Assembly: GCA_029378245.1 (NCBI GenBank)
Contig: JARKIF010000020.1
Coordinates: 744,001-808,000, forward strand
DNA from: Roridomyces roridus
Taxonomy: Eukaryota; Basidiomycota; Agaricomycetes; Agaricales; Mycenaceae
DNA: 64,000 nucleotides
Reading direction: 5' to 3'
Within the stretch, counting starts at the first letter, position 1, and each line of letters opens with the position of its first letter. Under the pieces are notes generated by a model. It did not search any database and was not told the origin of the DNA. It saw only the letters and a list, made by a program, of their open reading frames with translations. Below, piece after piece: positions 54,655 through 64,000 of the stretch. The position numbers and the translations under genes are program-made.

Positions 54655-55078
54655 ATGTTCAACAACTTCAAGCTCTTCACCGCTGCCCTGTTCGTCCTCG
54701 TCCTCGGAGAGGCGGCCATCGCTATTCCTCAAGGCCCCGCCCAGATTCTCTGTGGGTCTCCTTCTTATTCCGAGTTTCTTGACTTCCCCGCTGACTCGAC
54801 GCACAGGTGGAGCCGGTGTAAGTACTCGCATGTGAGACCGCTGTTCAGATTTGACCCAACACGTTTCTAGTTTGCCGAGTGTAAGCATCCCTGCCTTCCA
54901 ACCTCTTCAACGTGCATGACTGACGCAACCTTTAGGCGGTTCCGGCGAGCTCTGCTGCGGCACCAGCACCCCCGGAGTGAACGTGTGAGTCGTAACGTGC
55001 AGGTTTGGCGAGCGGAGTATAGACTGAACCTGTCAAAGCTGCCAGAACGGTGCCCTCCTCTGCCTCGTCCCCACCTAA
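54655..55078 (+). CDS. Small secreted Cys-rich protein 10, 6-Cys form with 11+10-nt exons
   Basis: Signal peptide MFNNFKLFTAALFVLVLGEA. Exon 2 is GTGGAGCCGGT (11 nt) and exon 3 TTTGCCGAGT (10 nt), the layout of the 8-Cys genes, but the mature pattern is 6-Cys: C-x6-C-x5-CC-x9-C-x6-C with AECGSGELCC. It combines the exon structure of one group with the cysteine number of the other. TATAAAA is 39-45 bp before the ATG. The last exon follows a GTCAAAG acceptor and ends at the TAA 55076-55078. Confidence 0.85.
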
Positions 55079-55503
55079 AGGATTTCACTTGTTGGGCAGA
55101 GTCTGCTATGTACGCACACGCAGATTTGATGTATGCACTCGGGTTATCGTTGAAATTGATTTGCTATTGTGTCTCGATTGCGTCCGGGTTCTATTGACCG
55201 AAGCCGAAGGTTGATCGCCGAACCGGAAAGTATCAGCTCTTTGGCGTGCCAACTTTGTCATGTGACTATCATTCCGGTTTCTTCCTGCCCAAGCCTCCAC
55301 CCTTGCTCCACCGTGCGCTGCTTGCAGTGTCAAAATCCTTCAGCTTTCGGTGGTGATGAGTCTGTGGCACCCAAATCCACGGGCGGGATAGAATCGTTGC
55401 TACTGTTGCCGCTGGTCATTGCTTAGATCTCGGACGTTCTCAAGGGAACCCGCGTCTTTAATATTTATAAGATGGCTTCCTCTGTCGCACGACAGCAATT
55501 AAC

Positions 55504-56817
55504 ATGTCCTTGGAACTTCCCGTGGAACTCTGGCTCACCTGCTGGCTGCAGTGCTCTCAGCGCCAGCTTCGTCGCCTCTCCCTTGTATGCAAGCTCTTCC
55601 GCTCTATCTGCCTTCCGCTCGTGATTCAGGACCAAAGCGCGGATATCGCCGCATTGGATTCGCGGCTTGCTCCAAGGAACTGGATGGAGAAAGCACACCT
55701 GCTACATCGCATGGCGGTTCGGCTCGATCGCTTTGCCGCGCAAGGACCTCAAGGACTGGCTTCGGCCGTTCGGTCGTGGAAGTTCAGCAGACTCCCGTCC
55801 TCCGTTGTCCGAATTCATGCCGGATCAGGCACTCCTGACCTGGTAATCGAGGACAGAAGGAATCTCGAGACTATTGTTCATATCGGCGTATACGATGCGC
55901 TGCGGGACAGAGTGATGACGACGTTCCTCGCCACACTCGGCCTGTATCAGAATCTGCGCTGCATGCATGTTGCAGGGATGACGGTCGATCTCACGTGGCG
56001 CGAGAGACTATGGTCCTTGTCGAATCTGGAGGAACTCGCCCTGGACGGCTGCGAGATTTTGCCGCGGGACGGTACCGTTTTGCGCATCAGTCACTTTACG
56101 CTCGCTCACCCGAGGGCCGGCAGCATAGCACCTCCTCAGGGACAGCTCCGCATTGTTGATCCCGGTACTCACTCAGCTCCACCTACTCTGCGACGTACAA
56201 GCCCGCAACCTCGTCACCGGCTTTTTAGGTGCAGGATTGCCCTCCCTCCTCAGTCTCTCACTACAGGACTTCTCCGTCCGCAATATCCCATCTTTCCTGG
56301 CGCGCTGCCCACAGCTGCAGTCACTGACCGTTCTCTCGCCTACATTGGACGGCCCTCTTGAACTGCTTGGGCACATTGCGCCGGCACTTTCGACTCTTAT
56401 TGCGGAAGCAGAGACAGTGCCACTCTTCGCTGCGAGCCAACACTGATACTCCGCCCGACGACGTCGACGACCCGCACGCTCGAGATTATTTCGGCGGCAC
56501 TCCCGCAGTTGAAATACCTTGCAATGGACCTCCCGGAGAAAGACGCAACACGCCTCCTTAGATTCCGCCAGATTAGGCCGAGAGGTGTGGAAGATACGAG
56601 ATGCCCTGACGTGAACGATGACGACCGGGCGTTCGAGGGTTTGCCCCCGGACGAGTTGTCCGATTGTGAATCGGGCGAAGGTCTGGTCTTTGTTCGGCGT
56701 AGTAAGCCCGCTCTGTGGGCCAGCAACACTCCCTGTCAGTGGACACCAGGCCAGCCACACCGATCCGAAGTGGTGTACCCGCTTCCAGAAAGTCTGAGTG
56801 GGACATATACGGTATGA
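55504..56817 (+). pseudogene. F-box gene with two compensating frame changes
   Basis: The ATG at 55504 starts MSLELPVELWLTCWLQCSQRQL, a clear F-box, followed by a long Leu-rich region with LRR-like periodicity. Around 56130 the conserved reading moves by one frame, to a frame containing LPVLTQLHLLC-like and CPQLQSLTVLSPTLDG repeats. At about 56415 it returns to the original frame (EIISAALPQLKYLAMDLPEKD). No GT-AG intron explains these shifts. Either the gene is degenerate or the sequence has two errors. Without those breaks it would be an LRR-type F-box protein of about 430 aa. Confidence 0.65.
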
Positions 56818-56840
56818 ATACCCTGCTTGCGCAGGAGCCA

Positions 56841-58409
56841 TACACTGACTCGGAAAAAGTAATGGATCACCAGGTCTTGAAAATTGGACGCGGTGTCAAG
56901 CCCGATGGAGGGACATTGGAAACTGGTTGTGGGTGTAGTAGGAGCACTAGGAGGGCTATTATCAGCAGGTACAAATCGGAGTCTGAAATCGGCTTTGTTC
57001 GGCTTCGGTGGCATGTCAAACGCGAACATGTGATCCATTTGTTATTCTGCATTTGGTTGACCCACGCTATTTGGCGTGAAACACTGCAACAATTGGCCCA
57101 AATGAGCTAAAATGTTGTACAACTCCTCTTCACTATCCCATCTTCTATCTGTGACCCAAAGCAGTGCACTTGTGGCCTGCTCAGGGACTCAGAAACATCA
57201 AATGAAGAAATCAGTAAAATAATCCTCCCGTGTGGCCAGGATCCCCTACCTGTATGGTATAACTTGTCAATGGGAGCTCATGGGTGCCAGAAAAGCTTAG
57301 TTGACCTCAAAAAGTGGAAATTCAATGTGCAGAGTCCTCCATTTAATTTTCATTGCCAAGCTGAACATTGGGCTGAAAGTTCAGCACTTGTTCTCAGGTG
57401 TCATGAGTATCAATGCCATACAGAAACTGACCAGGATGAAGCCTAGGATACTCTACTCCATTAATCCAATCTCCCAAGTACAGGAACAGAGCTACATATA
57501 TGCCCCGAGATCAGACAGTGTTGTTTTTCAGGATTGATCTGTGGCCGGATTTTCCCATAGAGTCAACCATCACACCACCAAGTCTGTGCATCTTCTAGGC
57601 ATCTCATATGATCCCAAAGGGGACAACTGATCAATCAAGACCCAGAAATATGGCTTATTGGGGCTGTTGGGAGGCTCCTTGCTCAGGCTTTATATACAGA
57701 TCATGCAAAAATCAACATCAGGCAACCACCCACCATGCATGTCTGCATGAGTTGCCTTTCTTACACTCTAGGTGTAATTCAGTGACCCACATCTACTGTA
57801 TTCAGCCTGATTTTCACACCATGCAAGGCCACATTTCAAGATCAAGGCCACCAAAGAGCCATGGCCAAACGGTAGTTGAACTTCTTTGACCCTAATAGGG
57901 TGTGGGGTGGTCACAGTTACCTCGCCTGTCTAATTGGGGCACTCCTTAGGATTGGAAGAGTTGCCCTATACATGCTTGAGACCTCTCATTAAAGACTACT
58001 GGCAGGCCATGGGCACCTTTGCCGTGTTAGTGGTCACCACTTCATTGACCAAGGGCTTCACAACCAACCCACTTGAGACCGGATTTTTGGGCCCAGAATT
58101 GCTCAACAGACATCAAACTATCATCCAGTCCAATTTCCAGTTGCACCTGCAGCATTAAGTCCAGGTAAAAGATCAAACACGCAGATGTGACAGAAACCAG
58201 ATTTTAAAATGGATCACTTTCATTTTTGTGATCGCTCTGCTACAGCAAGGAGAGGGTCAGGCAACTCAATATTTTATGTTTATATACTAGACCCTGTAAG
58301 CTTCCTTGGAAGACCTTAACATTGCCCAGAAGTGGTGTGGCTGTGAAGCAATGCATCAAACAATTTCGAACCAGGCGTGATCCATTACTTTTTCTGAGTC
58401 AGTGTACGA
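56841..58409. mobile_element. DNA transposon with terminal inverted repeats, no transposase
   Basis: The left end TACACTGACTCGGAAAAAGT continues AATGGATCAC. It is the reverse complement of the right end near 58370-58409, with only one or two mismatches over about 30 bp. The direct flanks contain GAGCCAT on both sides (about 56834 and 58411), a candidate 7-8-bp target duplication. The inside (1.5 kb) is clearly more A/T-rich than the neighbourhood and contains no long frame or transposase motif. It is a non-autonomous class II element. An 8-bp duplication would point to hAT or a KDZ-type family, which I cannot decide. Confidence 0.75.
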
Positions 58410-58516
58410 GCCATTGGATGGCTTTTTTGACGTGCGCGTCATATGGCTAATTTAGGTACAAAAGCCATTCAATGGCTCCAACGAGCCAATTTCCTCATCT
58501 TCACTCCAGCTAATCA

Positions 58517-58756
58517 TTGATTCCTCTTACCATTCAGGATCTACTCCGTCGCATCGCGCTCGGCCTCGTTGACTTTCCGGCTGGTCTTGGGAGTCCCAAG
58601 TTGACGCCACTGGACGTTCCTGGACGGGGCAAGAGGCACCTTTGCTACGGTGCGCAGGAAGAGAGTGCTGCTGCCGCATTTGTAGCTCGTGGGCTGTACG
58701 AGGTGAAGTTTGGCGAGAGGGTGTGGAGAGGCGCTTGGATTAAACGTAGGGTTTAG
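58517..58756 (+). CDS. C-terminal exon-like fragment
   Basis: An 80-codon frame starting within a CATTCAG acceptor context reads QDLLRRIALGLVDFPAGLG, followed by a basic end. It looks like the last exon of a gene whose upstream part is missing. The transposon ends 107 bp upstream, so the fragment could be the 3' remains of a gene separated by that insertion. No family recognised. Confidence 0.35.
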   Translation: MIPLTIQDLLRRIALGLVDFPAGLGSPKLTPLDVPGRGKRHLCYGAQEESAAAAFVARGLYEVKFGERVWRGAWIKRRV

Positions 58757-58956
58757 GGTCGTTTCATGTGGCTCTCCAAAGTGATCTTCAAGATACCAGG
58801 ACCTTCAATCTTTTTCTCTCTCGTGTCTCGTCTCTCCCAGTACACTTGAGAGTAGATCTCCTGCCGCAGAATTCTTTCGCCATCGTGGAAATGCCCGTTA
58901 CACAAGTGTTTATAATAACTGTTGACCTGGTAATCAAACCTTAGCTTCCGCCTTGT

Positions 58957-60142
58957 TCAATGACTTCTCTGCTCTAGCCTGAGTTCGATCAATCGCACCG
59001 ACACGAATGAGAAGGAGGTTGCAAGTAATTGGCTGTAATACAGGGATGTCAGTCCCGAGAGAAAATAGATGACATTGAACGCACGATAATATGGATCATC
59101 TGGGTCAGGGAGGTGAGAATCCAACCACTGAGCACGGGTCAAATGAGAACACACCGAAACAGTTGCAACATATTCAATGTTGCTGCCGGAGAGATAGACA
59201 CCGAGAGATGCGACGACGGAGAGAGAGTAAATCATGCCGGTTTCGAAGAATATCATTGCCGCTCTGTCAAAGAAGTGGGATGGCAATGTATTAGGGGAGG
59301 GAGTTTGTTCCCTCGAATTTCCAGCGGTGAAGAGACGCCGTGTGATGAGATCTGAAGCCACAGGATGTATTAGCGATCCTAACCGAACGAATGGAGTGGT
59401 ACGCACATGTTGTAATCAGGCTGGTTGCCAAGGTCAACAGCAGTGTTGCTGTCAGGAAGGGAAGCACGGATGGGTCATTGAGACTCTGCCCCTTTGACAA
59501 CTGTGTCTCGCGATAGGAACTCAACATGGCCGATACTGGTGGAAAGTCATGATCAGTAAATGCTGCGCATGTCGATATTAGGGAACAGACCGCATAATCC
59601 AAGCCAACACAGCAGGCCCGGGATGGCAATGCAGCGCCAACTCCTGCCATGCAAAACATAGCATCGGTAGATCTTCGGGGACGTTAAAATTGGAAGAAGA
59701 ACAAGGTATTGCCTGCGCATACTGACCAGCATGGCGTCGCCCAGAATGACCTGCGTGGAATCCTCGACTGCCACGAACCAATGCTTCCAGCCACCAATCT
59801 TAGCATTGTAGAATTCCAATGCTCCCCCAGGACCATCATAGTCGATAAAGGCATCGACGACATCATGGAAGGAGAGTATCGCGGCGAACGTTGAAACCAC
59901 AAACATGAGGACCGTGGTGGCCACAATCGGATATTTGATTTCTTGTGACTTTTTGAGACGAAATCTCCCCACGGGGGAGAGGATTAGAGAACGGATAGAG
60001 GGAACGAATGTGGCCGCAAGGATGCCTGAGGGAGGAATGTCAAATTTGAGCCGGTTTTACGTATGTTGAAGAACGTACCATAAAGAATGCAGCTGAAGAA
60101 AAGGGCAATTAGCCGTGCGGTATCCGGACGCACGTCGGCCAT
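58957..60142 (-). CDS. Multi-pass (7TM-like) membrane protein
   Basis: The start MADVRPDTARLIALFFSCILYG (60142) splices through a GTACGT...CTCAG intron to ATFVPSIRSLILSPVGRFRL. Further exons contain hydrophobic helices, for example KYPIVATTVLMFVVSTFAAIL, GLLCWLGLCGLFP and FLTATLLLTLATSLIT. An intron of about 54 bp with donor GTCAGT joins AML to IYRCYVLHG. This architecture, with the YRCY/W motif in the third helix, is typical of a very large family of seven-helix proteins in Agaricomycetes of unknown function, which may act as receptors or transport-related proteins. The last exon ends at 58957. Its near-copy starts at 63550 on the other strand. Confidence 0.8.
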
Positions 60143-60550
60143 GAGAAACAAAGAGCGGAAACCAATCTGTGTGGGACGGAGACTTGGAGTATAAGTACAG
60201 GGCTCGTGTGAATCATCTCACCAGACGACAGATGATCTGTTGACAAGCCGCGAATGTATGGGGCCGAATTGACTGTAGATGTGTATGGTCTTTATCTGGC
60301 ATTTGATTGATTTCAGTCCGCAATGAATTTGAAATAAGTAGATTTTGCGTGGGTACCGTGGCTCCTAAATCTTCGCCCACTGCATGATTAACCTTGGCCA
60401 CTGATCTCGCTGAAAGTTGCCGGTAGGTAAGTATGTACAGCCGGAGGTGTACGACTCCCGAGTTCAATGGGGTAGGTGACCGTGTCTGAGTTCAAGCAGC
60501 GAAATGAGATAGGGCACCCTGCAGAGATCGAGTTGACACCGGTGGCTGGG

Positions 60551-60837
60551 CAACAAAGGAAGATGGGCCAAGATGGGATAAGTAAAAGCTTTCGGAGTCG
60601 TGCGTGGATGTAGGAAGAAAGCGGAGTTTCTAATGAGAACGGCTGGACAGTTTTGCAGCGAGTGAGCTGAGCGGAGACCAGAGGCACTGAGGCAAAGCAT
60701 CGCTAGAGATGGAAGATTGAAACACAGCAAAAGGAGAGAATGGGCCACGATGGGATTATGGCCGGAGAAAGTCCGTCGTGCGTGGATGTGGGAAGAAGGC
60801 GGAGTTTTCCTTGAATGAGAGCGGCTGGAAGGTTTCG
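60551..60837. repeat. Diverged direct repeat, 2 x about 110 bp
   Basis: 60551-60660 and 60727-60837 share GATGGGAT, GTCGTGCGTGGATGT, GGAAGAARGCGGAGTTT and AACGGCTGGA-type blocks in the same order. Non-coding, upstream of the 7TM gene. Confidence 0.6.
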
Positions 60838-60975
60838 CAGCAAGGCACCGGGGAGTACAATAGCCAGAGCATTCGACAGAGAGATGGTATGTAGATGGAA
60901 GAGACGACGGATATAATTGCTCCCGGATCCCGTCACCGTCACGCCCGTGACTCATCCGTCTTTGACACTTGCTCA

Positions 60976-61039
60976 CTTTACGCCTCACACGTGCCGCTCG
61001 ATATGGCAATTTGATGGGGGCAGTGAAAGGCTGTGCTTC
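60976..61039 (+). repeat. Inverted repeat, arm 1 (about 63 bp)
   Basis: This arm (CTTTACGCCTCACACGTGCC and onward to GGCTGTGCTT) is the reverse complement of 62196-62258 with few mismatches. It includes a CACGTG E-box. The arms enclose the GRF zinc-finger gene. Confidence 0.85.
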
Positions 61040-61143
61040 ATCGGCGTGAAAGTTATCAATTGATCACATCACGGCACACATTGAATATTTGCCAAGTCAA
61101 ATCAAAGTCGAATTGTGCTCGAGTACACTAATTAGAGTAGTAG

Positions 61144-62077
61144 CTAGGTATTAGGAGGGTGGGGGTGTGTAATGTAGTTAGTTTGGAATGAATTCGGAGG
61201 GGGATATGGGGGATATTGTGCGGGATAAAGAGGATACGGGTATTGATACGGTGCGGGAGCCTGAGCCTGGTACGGGTAGTGGAAAGCAAACGCCGGCTGT
61301 GGAGGCAGCGACAAGGGTGGGCCGGGCACGGTGGTGGACGGTCCCGGCAGCGGCGTGGCCGATGGTCCTGCGGCAGATGCTGTTGATGGTGCCGCGCGGG
61401 GCTTAGCCGATTCCTTCTCCTTGTGCCCGCTGGCGACGCCAGCTCCATACGAAGGGTCTCCGGTCGCGTTTTGACCTTGGGCATGACCTCATAGGTCATC
61501 TGCTCGCGCGCGCTCTTGTCCTTGACGACAGGCGGAAGTCGTTGCGATGCCGGAAGGATGTCGCGCGTACTCGTGTGCGAAAGCACGTCGTCAAGGGCTG
61601 CATTGAGATCCCGGAGGTCGAGAAGCGAGACGCCCGCAGACGCACGTAAGTGAGCCGAGAGGATGTCGAGCTTGTCGGCTACTTGTATTGCTGTCACGTT
61701 TAGGACGTCTTCCATCAATGAGAGCGGCGACGAGGGTGCCGACGGCGATGGTGGTGCTGGAAGCGGGGAAGCGTGGAGGATGAACTGGACACGGCAGCAG
61801 GTAGGGAGCTCGATTGGGAGGGAGGAGGTGGAGGATGCGGGTTCTGAGCAGCAACGGGCGTCTCGCCGTGGGAGGAAGGGGCCGGATTCCAGCGAAAGAA
61901 GAGCTTCGAGTGCTTTTCTGGTTTGTCGCACTGCGAGCCGTTGAGATTCGTTAATGCAGGGTGGTCGTCGTCACGCACCAGGATGTACTGTTTGCCTTTA
62001 TTCACTCCTTTTCCGCATGTCCGGAGCTCCAGCGTCGCCAGGCACTTGCCGCACTTGTAGACTGAGGCGGGGGGCAT
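61144..62077 (-). CDS. GRF-type zinc-finger protein with Pro/Tyr-rich tail
   Basis: From the ATG at 62077 the protein reads YKCGKCLATLELRTCGKGVN then KGKQYIL. A 48-bp intron (GTGCGT...GCAG) follows, and then CDKPEKHSKLFFRW. The Cys pair, the GVNKGKQY segment and the CxxxxxxxxFFRW end match the GRF zinc finger that binds single-stranded DNA in DNA-repair proteins. Because the intron is a multiple of three, retention would also stay open. A second exon contributes helices (LLDLRDLNAALDDVLSH), and a third a Pro/Tyr/Gln-rich tail (YPYPLYPAQYPPYPPP). Exact downstream junctions are not resolved. The gene is divergent from the AlkB-like gene, with 240 bp between start codons. Confidence 0.65.
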
Positions 62078-62195
62078 CGCTGGGTTGGGTGGTGAGGGGT
62101 GAGAGATGGTGGGAGGAGGGAAGCGCGACGTGATGTGTACGAACAAACAACTGGCGGCCAGCAGCGGCACGACTGACTGCCGCGATATCTGCCGA

Positions 62196-62258
62196 AAGCA
62201 CAGCCCTTCACTGCCCCCATCAAATTGCCATATCGGGCGGCACGTGTGAGGCGTAAAG
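62196..62258 (-). repeat. Inverted repeat, arm 2, in the divergent promoter
   Basis: Reverse complement of 60976-61039, including the CACGTG motif. It lies exactly between the start codons of the GRF-finger and AlkB-like genes, where a shared promoter element would be expected. Confidence 0.85.
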
Positions 62259-62317
62259 TCAGGAGTGGTCTTTGACTCAAACCACCACCATCATCGCCGT
62301 TCTCCCTCCAAAGCCTC

Positions 62318-63365
62318 ATGTCTCACTCTACAACACTCGGCGCAGGCGACTCTCTGGGTGCAAGCGACTCATATCTAACCCTGGACGTCATCCCTGCGGA
62401 TCTTGCTGAAGTGGCATTCGACCGAATGCGCGAGGAAGTCAAATGGGATACGATGCACCATCGAGGTGCGTGTCGTGCCGTGTCGTGTCTCGAACCGAGA
62501 TTGAAAATTTATGATATGATTCAGGCGGAGAAGTCCCCCGTCTGGTGGCAGTTGAAGGCGAAGTCGCAGCTGACGGGAGGTTCGTGTGTATTTTCTTCCC
62601 TGCATTCATTCATTCCCCACCTAAACTCACCTCATTCTCCCCGCTAGCTACCCAATCTATCGCCACCCCTCAGACGAATCACCCCCTCTCCACTCCTTCT
62701 CACCCACAGTCCAGGCAATCCGACACCACGTCCAATCCGTACTGCAACACCCCGTAAACCACGTCCTGATCCAACTCTACCGCACAGGGAAGGATTACAT
62801 CTCGGAGCACTCTGACAAGACGATTGATGTTGTGCGGGGTTCTAATATCGTGAATGTGAGTCTGGGGGCGCAGCGTGTGATGAAGCTGCGACTCAAGAAG
62901 GATCGTTCTTCTTCTTCTGCTTCGGGTTCTGCGGGCGAATCTGAGGCCTCACACCATCCACCCCCACGACAAACTCAACGCATTCCCCTCCCCCACAACT
63001 CAATGTTTGTCATGGGCCCAAAAACAAACGCCCAATGGCTACACGGAATCACACAAGACAACCGCTTCATCACGCTCAAATCCCCGCTGGAGACGATGCA
63101 GGAGGGAGAGCGGATTAGTTTGACGTTCCGGTATATCGGGACGTTCCTCTCTGGCGATGGAATGAGGATTTGGGGTCAAGGAGCGCTGGGCAAGACGCGT
63201 GCGGAGGCGGGGAGGGTCGTTCATGGGGAGAAGGCGAGTGAGGGATTGTTGGAAGCGTTTGGGGTGGAGAATAGGGAGAGTGAGTTTGATTGGGAGGCGT
63301 GGTATGGGAGGGGGTTTGACGTGGTGAATTTCAGAACGGGGGAGGCCGAGGCTGGGGGTGAGTGA
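62318..63365 (+). CDS. AlkB-like 2-oxoglutarate/Fe(II) dioxygenase, 306 aa
   Basis: Three exons, 62318-62465, 62525-62579 and 62648-63365, give 307 codons with correct phase. The Fe(II)-binding His and Asp are in YISEHSDKTID, and the second His in MGPKTNAQWLHGI. The 2-oxoglutarate-binding Arg and substrate Arg are in GERISLTFRYIG (R-x5-R). A nucleotide-recognition lid is suggested by VNHVLIQLYRTGKD. The family removes alkyl groups from DNA or RNA bases by oxidation; the fungal homologues are closest to ALKBH2/3-type enzymes. All catalytic residues are present. A Ser-rich insertion (SSSSASGSAGESE) lies in the middle. Confidence 0.9.
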
Positions 63366-63549
63366 GTGAGTTGTTGGTGTTATGTTACTTCAAGTTGGTA
63401 TCCCATTTGACTTGCGCGCGCATTCGGTCGAATACATTTGCGGGTGATCATCTGCCGTTTTTGTGACAGACGCAACAAAGTATCTCCCGCTGGTACTTAT
63501 ACTCCAACACTCCGTCCCACACCGATTGGTTTCCTCTCTCTACATTCCC

Positions 63550-64000
63550 ATGGCCGACGTACGTCTGGATACCGCACGGCTAATCGCCCTTTTCCTCAGC
63601 TGCATTCTTTATGGTACGTCCTCAACATACTTAAACCGCTGTCAGAGCTGACCTCCTTCCTCGCTCAGGCATCCTTCTCACCACATTCGTTCCCTCACTC
63701 TTCTCTTTAATCCTCTCCCCCGTGGGGAGATTTCGTCTCAAAAAGTCACATGAAATAAAATATCCGATTGTGGCCATCACTATCCTCATGTTTGTGGTTT
63801 CGACGTTCGCCGCAGTGCTCTCTTTGCAGGACGTAGTCGATGCGTTCATCGACTATGATGGTCCTGGGGGGGCTACGGAATTTTACGTTTCCAAGATTGG
63901 TGGCTGGAAGCATTGGTTCTTGGCAGTCGAGGACTCTACACAGGTCATTCTGGGCGACGCCTTGCTGGTCAGTATGCTTTACTAGTCACTTGTTCCTGCT
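63550..64000 (+). CDS. Multi-pass membrane protein, paralogue, cut by window end
   Basis: Exon 1 is 63550-63613 and exon 2 starts at 63669, separated by a GTACGT...CTCAG intron at the same position as in the minus-strand copy at 58957-60142. The encoded MADVRLDTARLIALFLSCIL and VGRFRLKKSHEIKYPIVAIT are nearly identical to that copy. The frame appears to enter the same GTCAGT intron near 63969. The rest lies outside the window. The two genes form an inverted pair around the GRF/AlkB genes. Confidence 0.85.

Noticed and set aside
37034..55078. Small secreted proteins as hydrophobins
   Set aside because: Hydrophobins have eight cysteines in the order C-CC-C-C-CC-C and are longer; the order here is C-C-CC-C-C or C-C-CC-CC-C-C.
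1..64000. CRISPR array, rRNA operon or secondary-metabolite backbone cluster
   Set aside because: No regularly spaced repeats, rRNA motifs or PKS/NRPS/terpene synthase motifs were seen; the genome is eukaryotic.

Overview
This is nuclear DNA of a filamentous basidiomycete, most likely an Agaricomycete. Genes are split by many 45-75 bp GT-AG introns and are densely packed on both strands. The families present (F-box, BTB/POZ, MYND, alpha-kinase, NLR/STAND, 7TM-like membrane proteins, small secreted proteins, an integrase-core gene with introns) are those typically expanded in mushroom genomes. There is no operon organisation, rRNA or CRISPR. No species can be named from sequence alone.

Left part (1-15 kb): an unrecognised gene (about 0.36-1.55 kb), then a transposon-rich stretch with a nested TA-flanked MITE (3.2-3.7 kb), a 2x123-bp tandem repeat and an intron-containing DDE integrase-core gene (4.1-5.6 kb, minus). 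An alpha-kinase gene with about ten introns follows (6.3-8.8 kb), then a 5'-truncated Ty1/copia element (9.1-10.6 kb) and a mosaic of duplicated 150-170-bp blocks and a minisatellite (11.4-15 kb).

Middle part (15-40 kb): a kinase-like pseudogene, a GFA/CENP-V enzyme, a broken F-box-type gene, a MYND-finger gene, a tRNA-Trp-like gene, a small CsbD-like protein, two BTB/POZ genes, two F-box genes, an NAD(P)-dependent reductase and a complete NLR-type gene (33.3-36.9 kb). The NLR has an N-terminal helical domain, an NB-ARC-like NTPase and a TPR-like tail.

The most interesting region is 37.0-55.1 kb. It holds ten paralogous genes for tiny secreted cysteine-rich proteins (about 60-75 aa each), five on each strand. 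All share a five-exon layout in which exons 2 and 3 are microexons: 11+10 nt in six genes, 14+4 nt in four. Splicing through these microexons is what creates the first cysteines of a C...C-x5-CC framework. The framework comes in a 6-Cys form (C, C, CC, C, C; knottin-like), an 8-Cys form (C, C, CC, CC, C, C; like the first half of a granulin module) and one 6-Cys variant ending in CC. Segmental duplications that carry promoters and 3' flanks explain part of the array. A secreted phosphoesterase-like gene and a degenerate gag-like gene are interspersed.

Right part (55-64 kb): an F-box gene with two frame changes, a DNA transposon with long terminal inverted repeats (56.8-58.4 kb), and a pair of 7TM-like membrane protein genes in inverted orientation (58.9-60.1 kb and 63.55 kb to the window end). 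Between the membrane genes lie a divergently transcribed GRF-type zinc-finger gene and an AlkB-like dioxygenase gene, with a 63-bp inverted repeat beside them.

Gene models were spliced by eye from GT/GC-AG signals, frame and family conservation. Start codons and small exons remain provisional unless stated.
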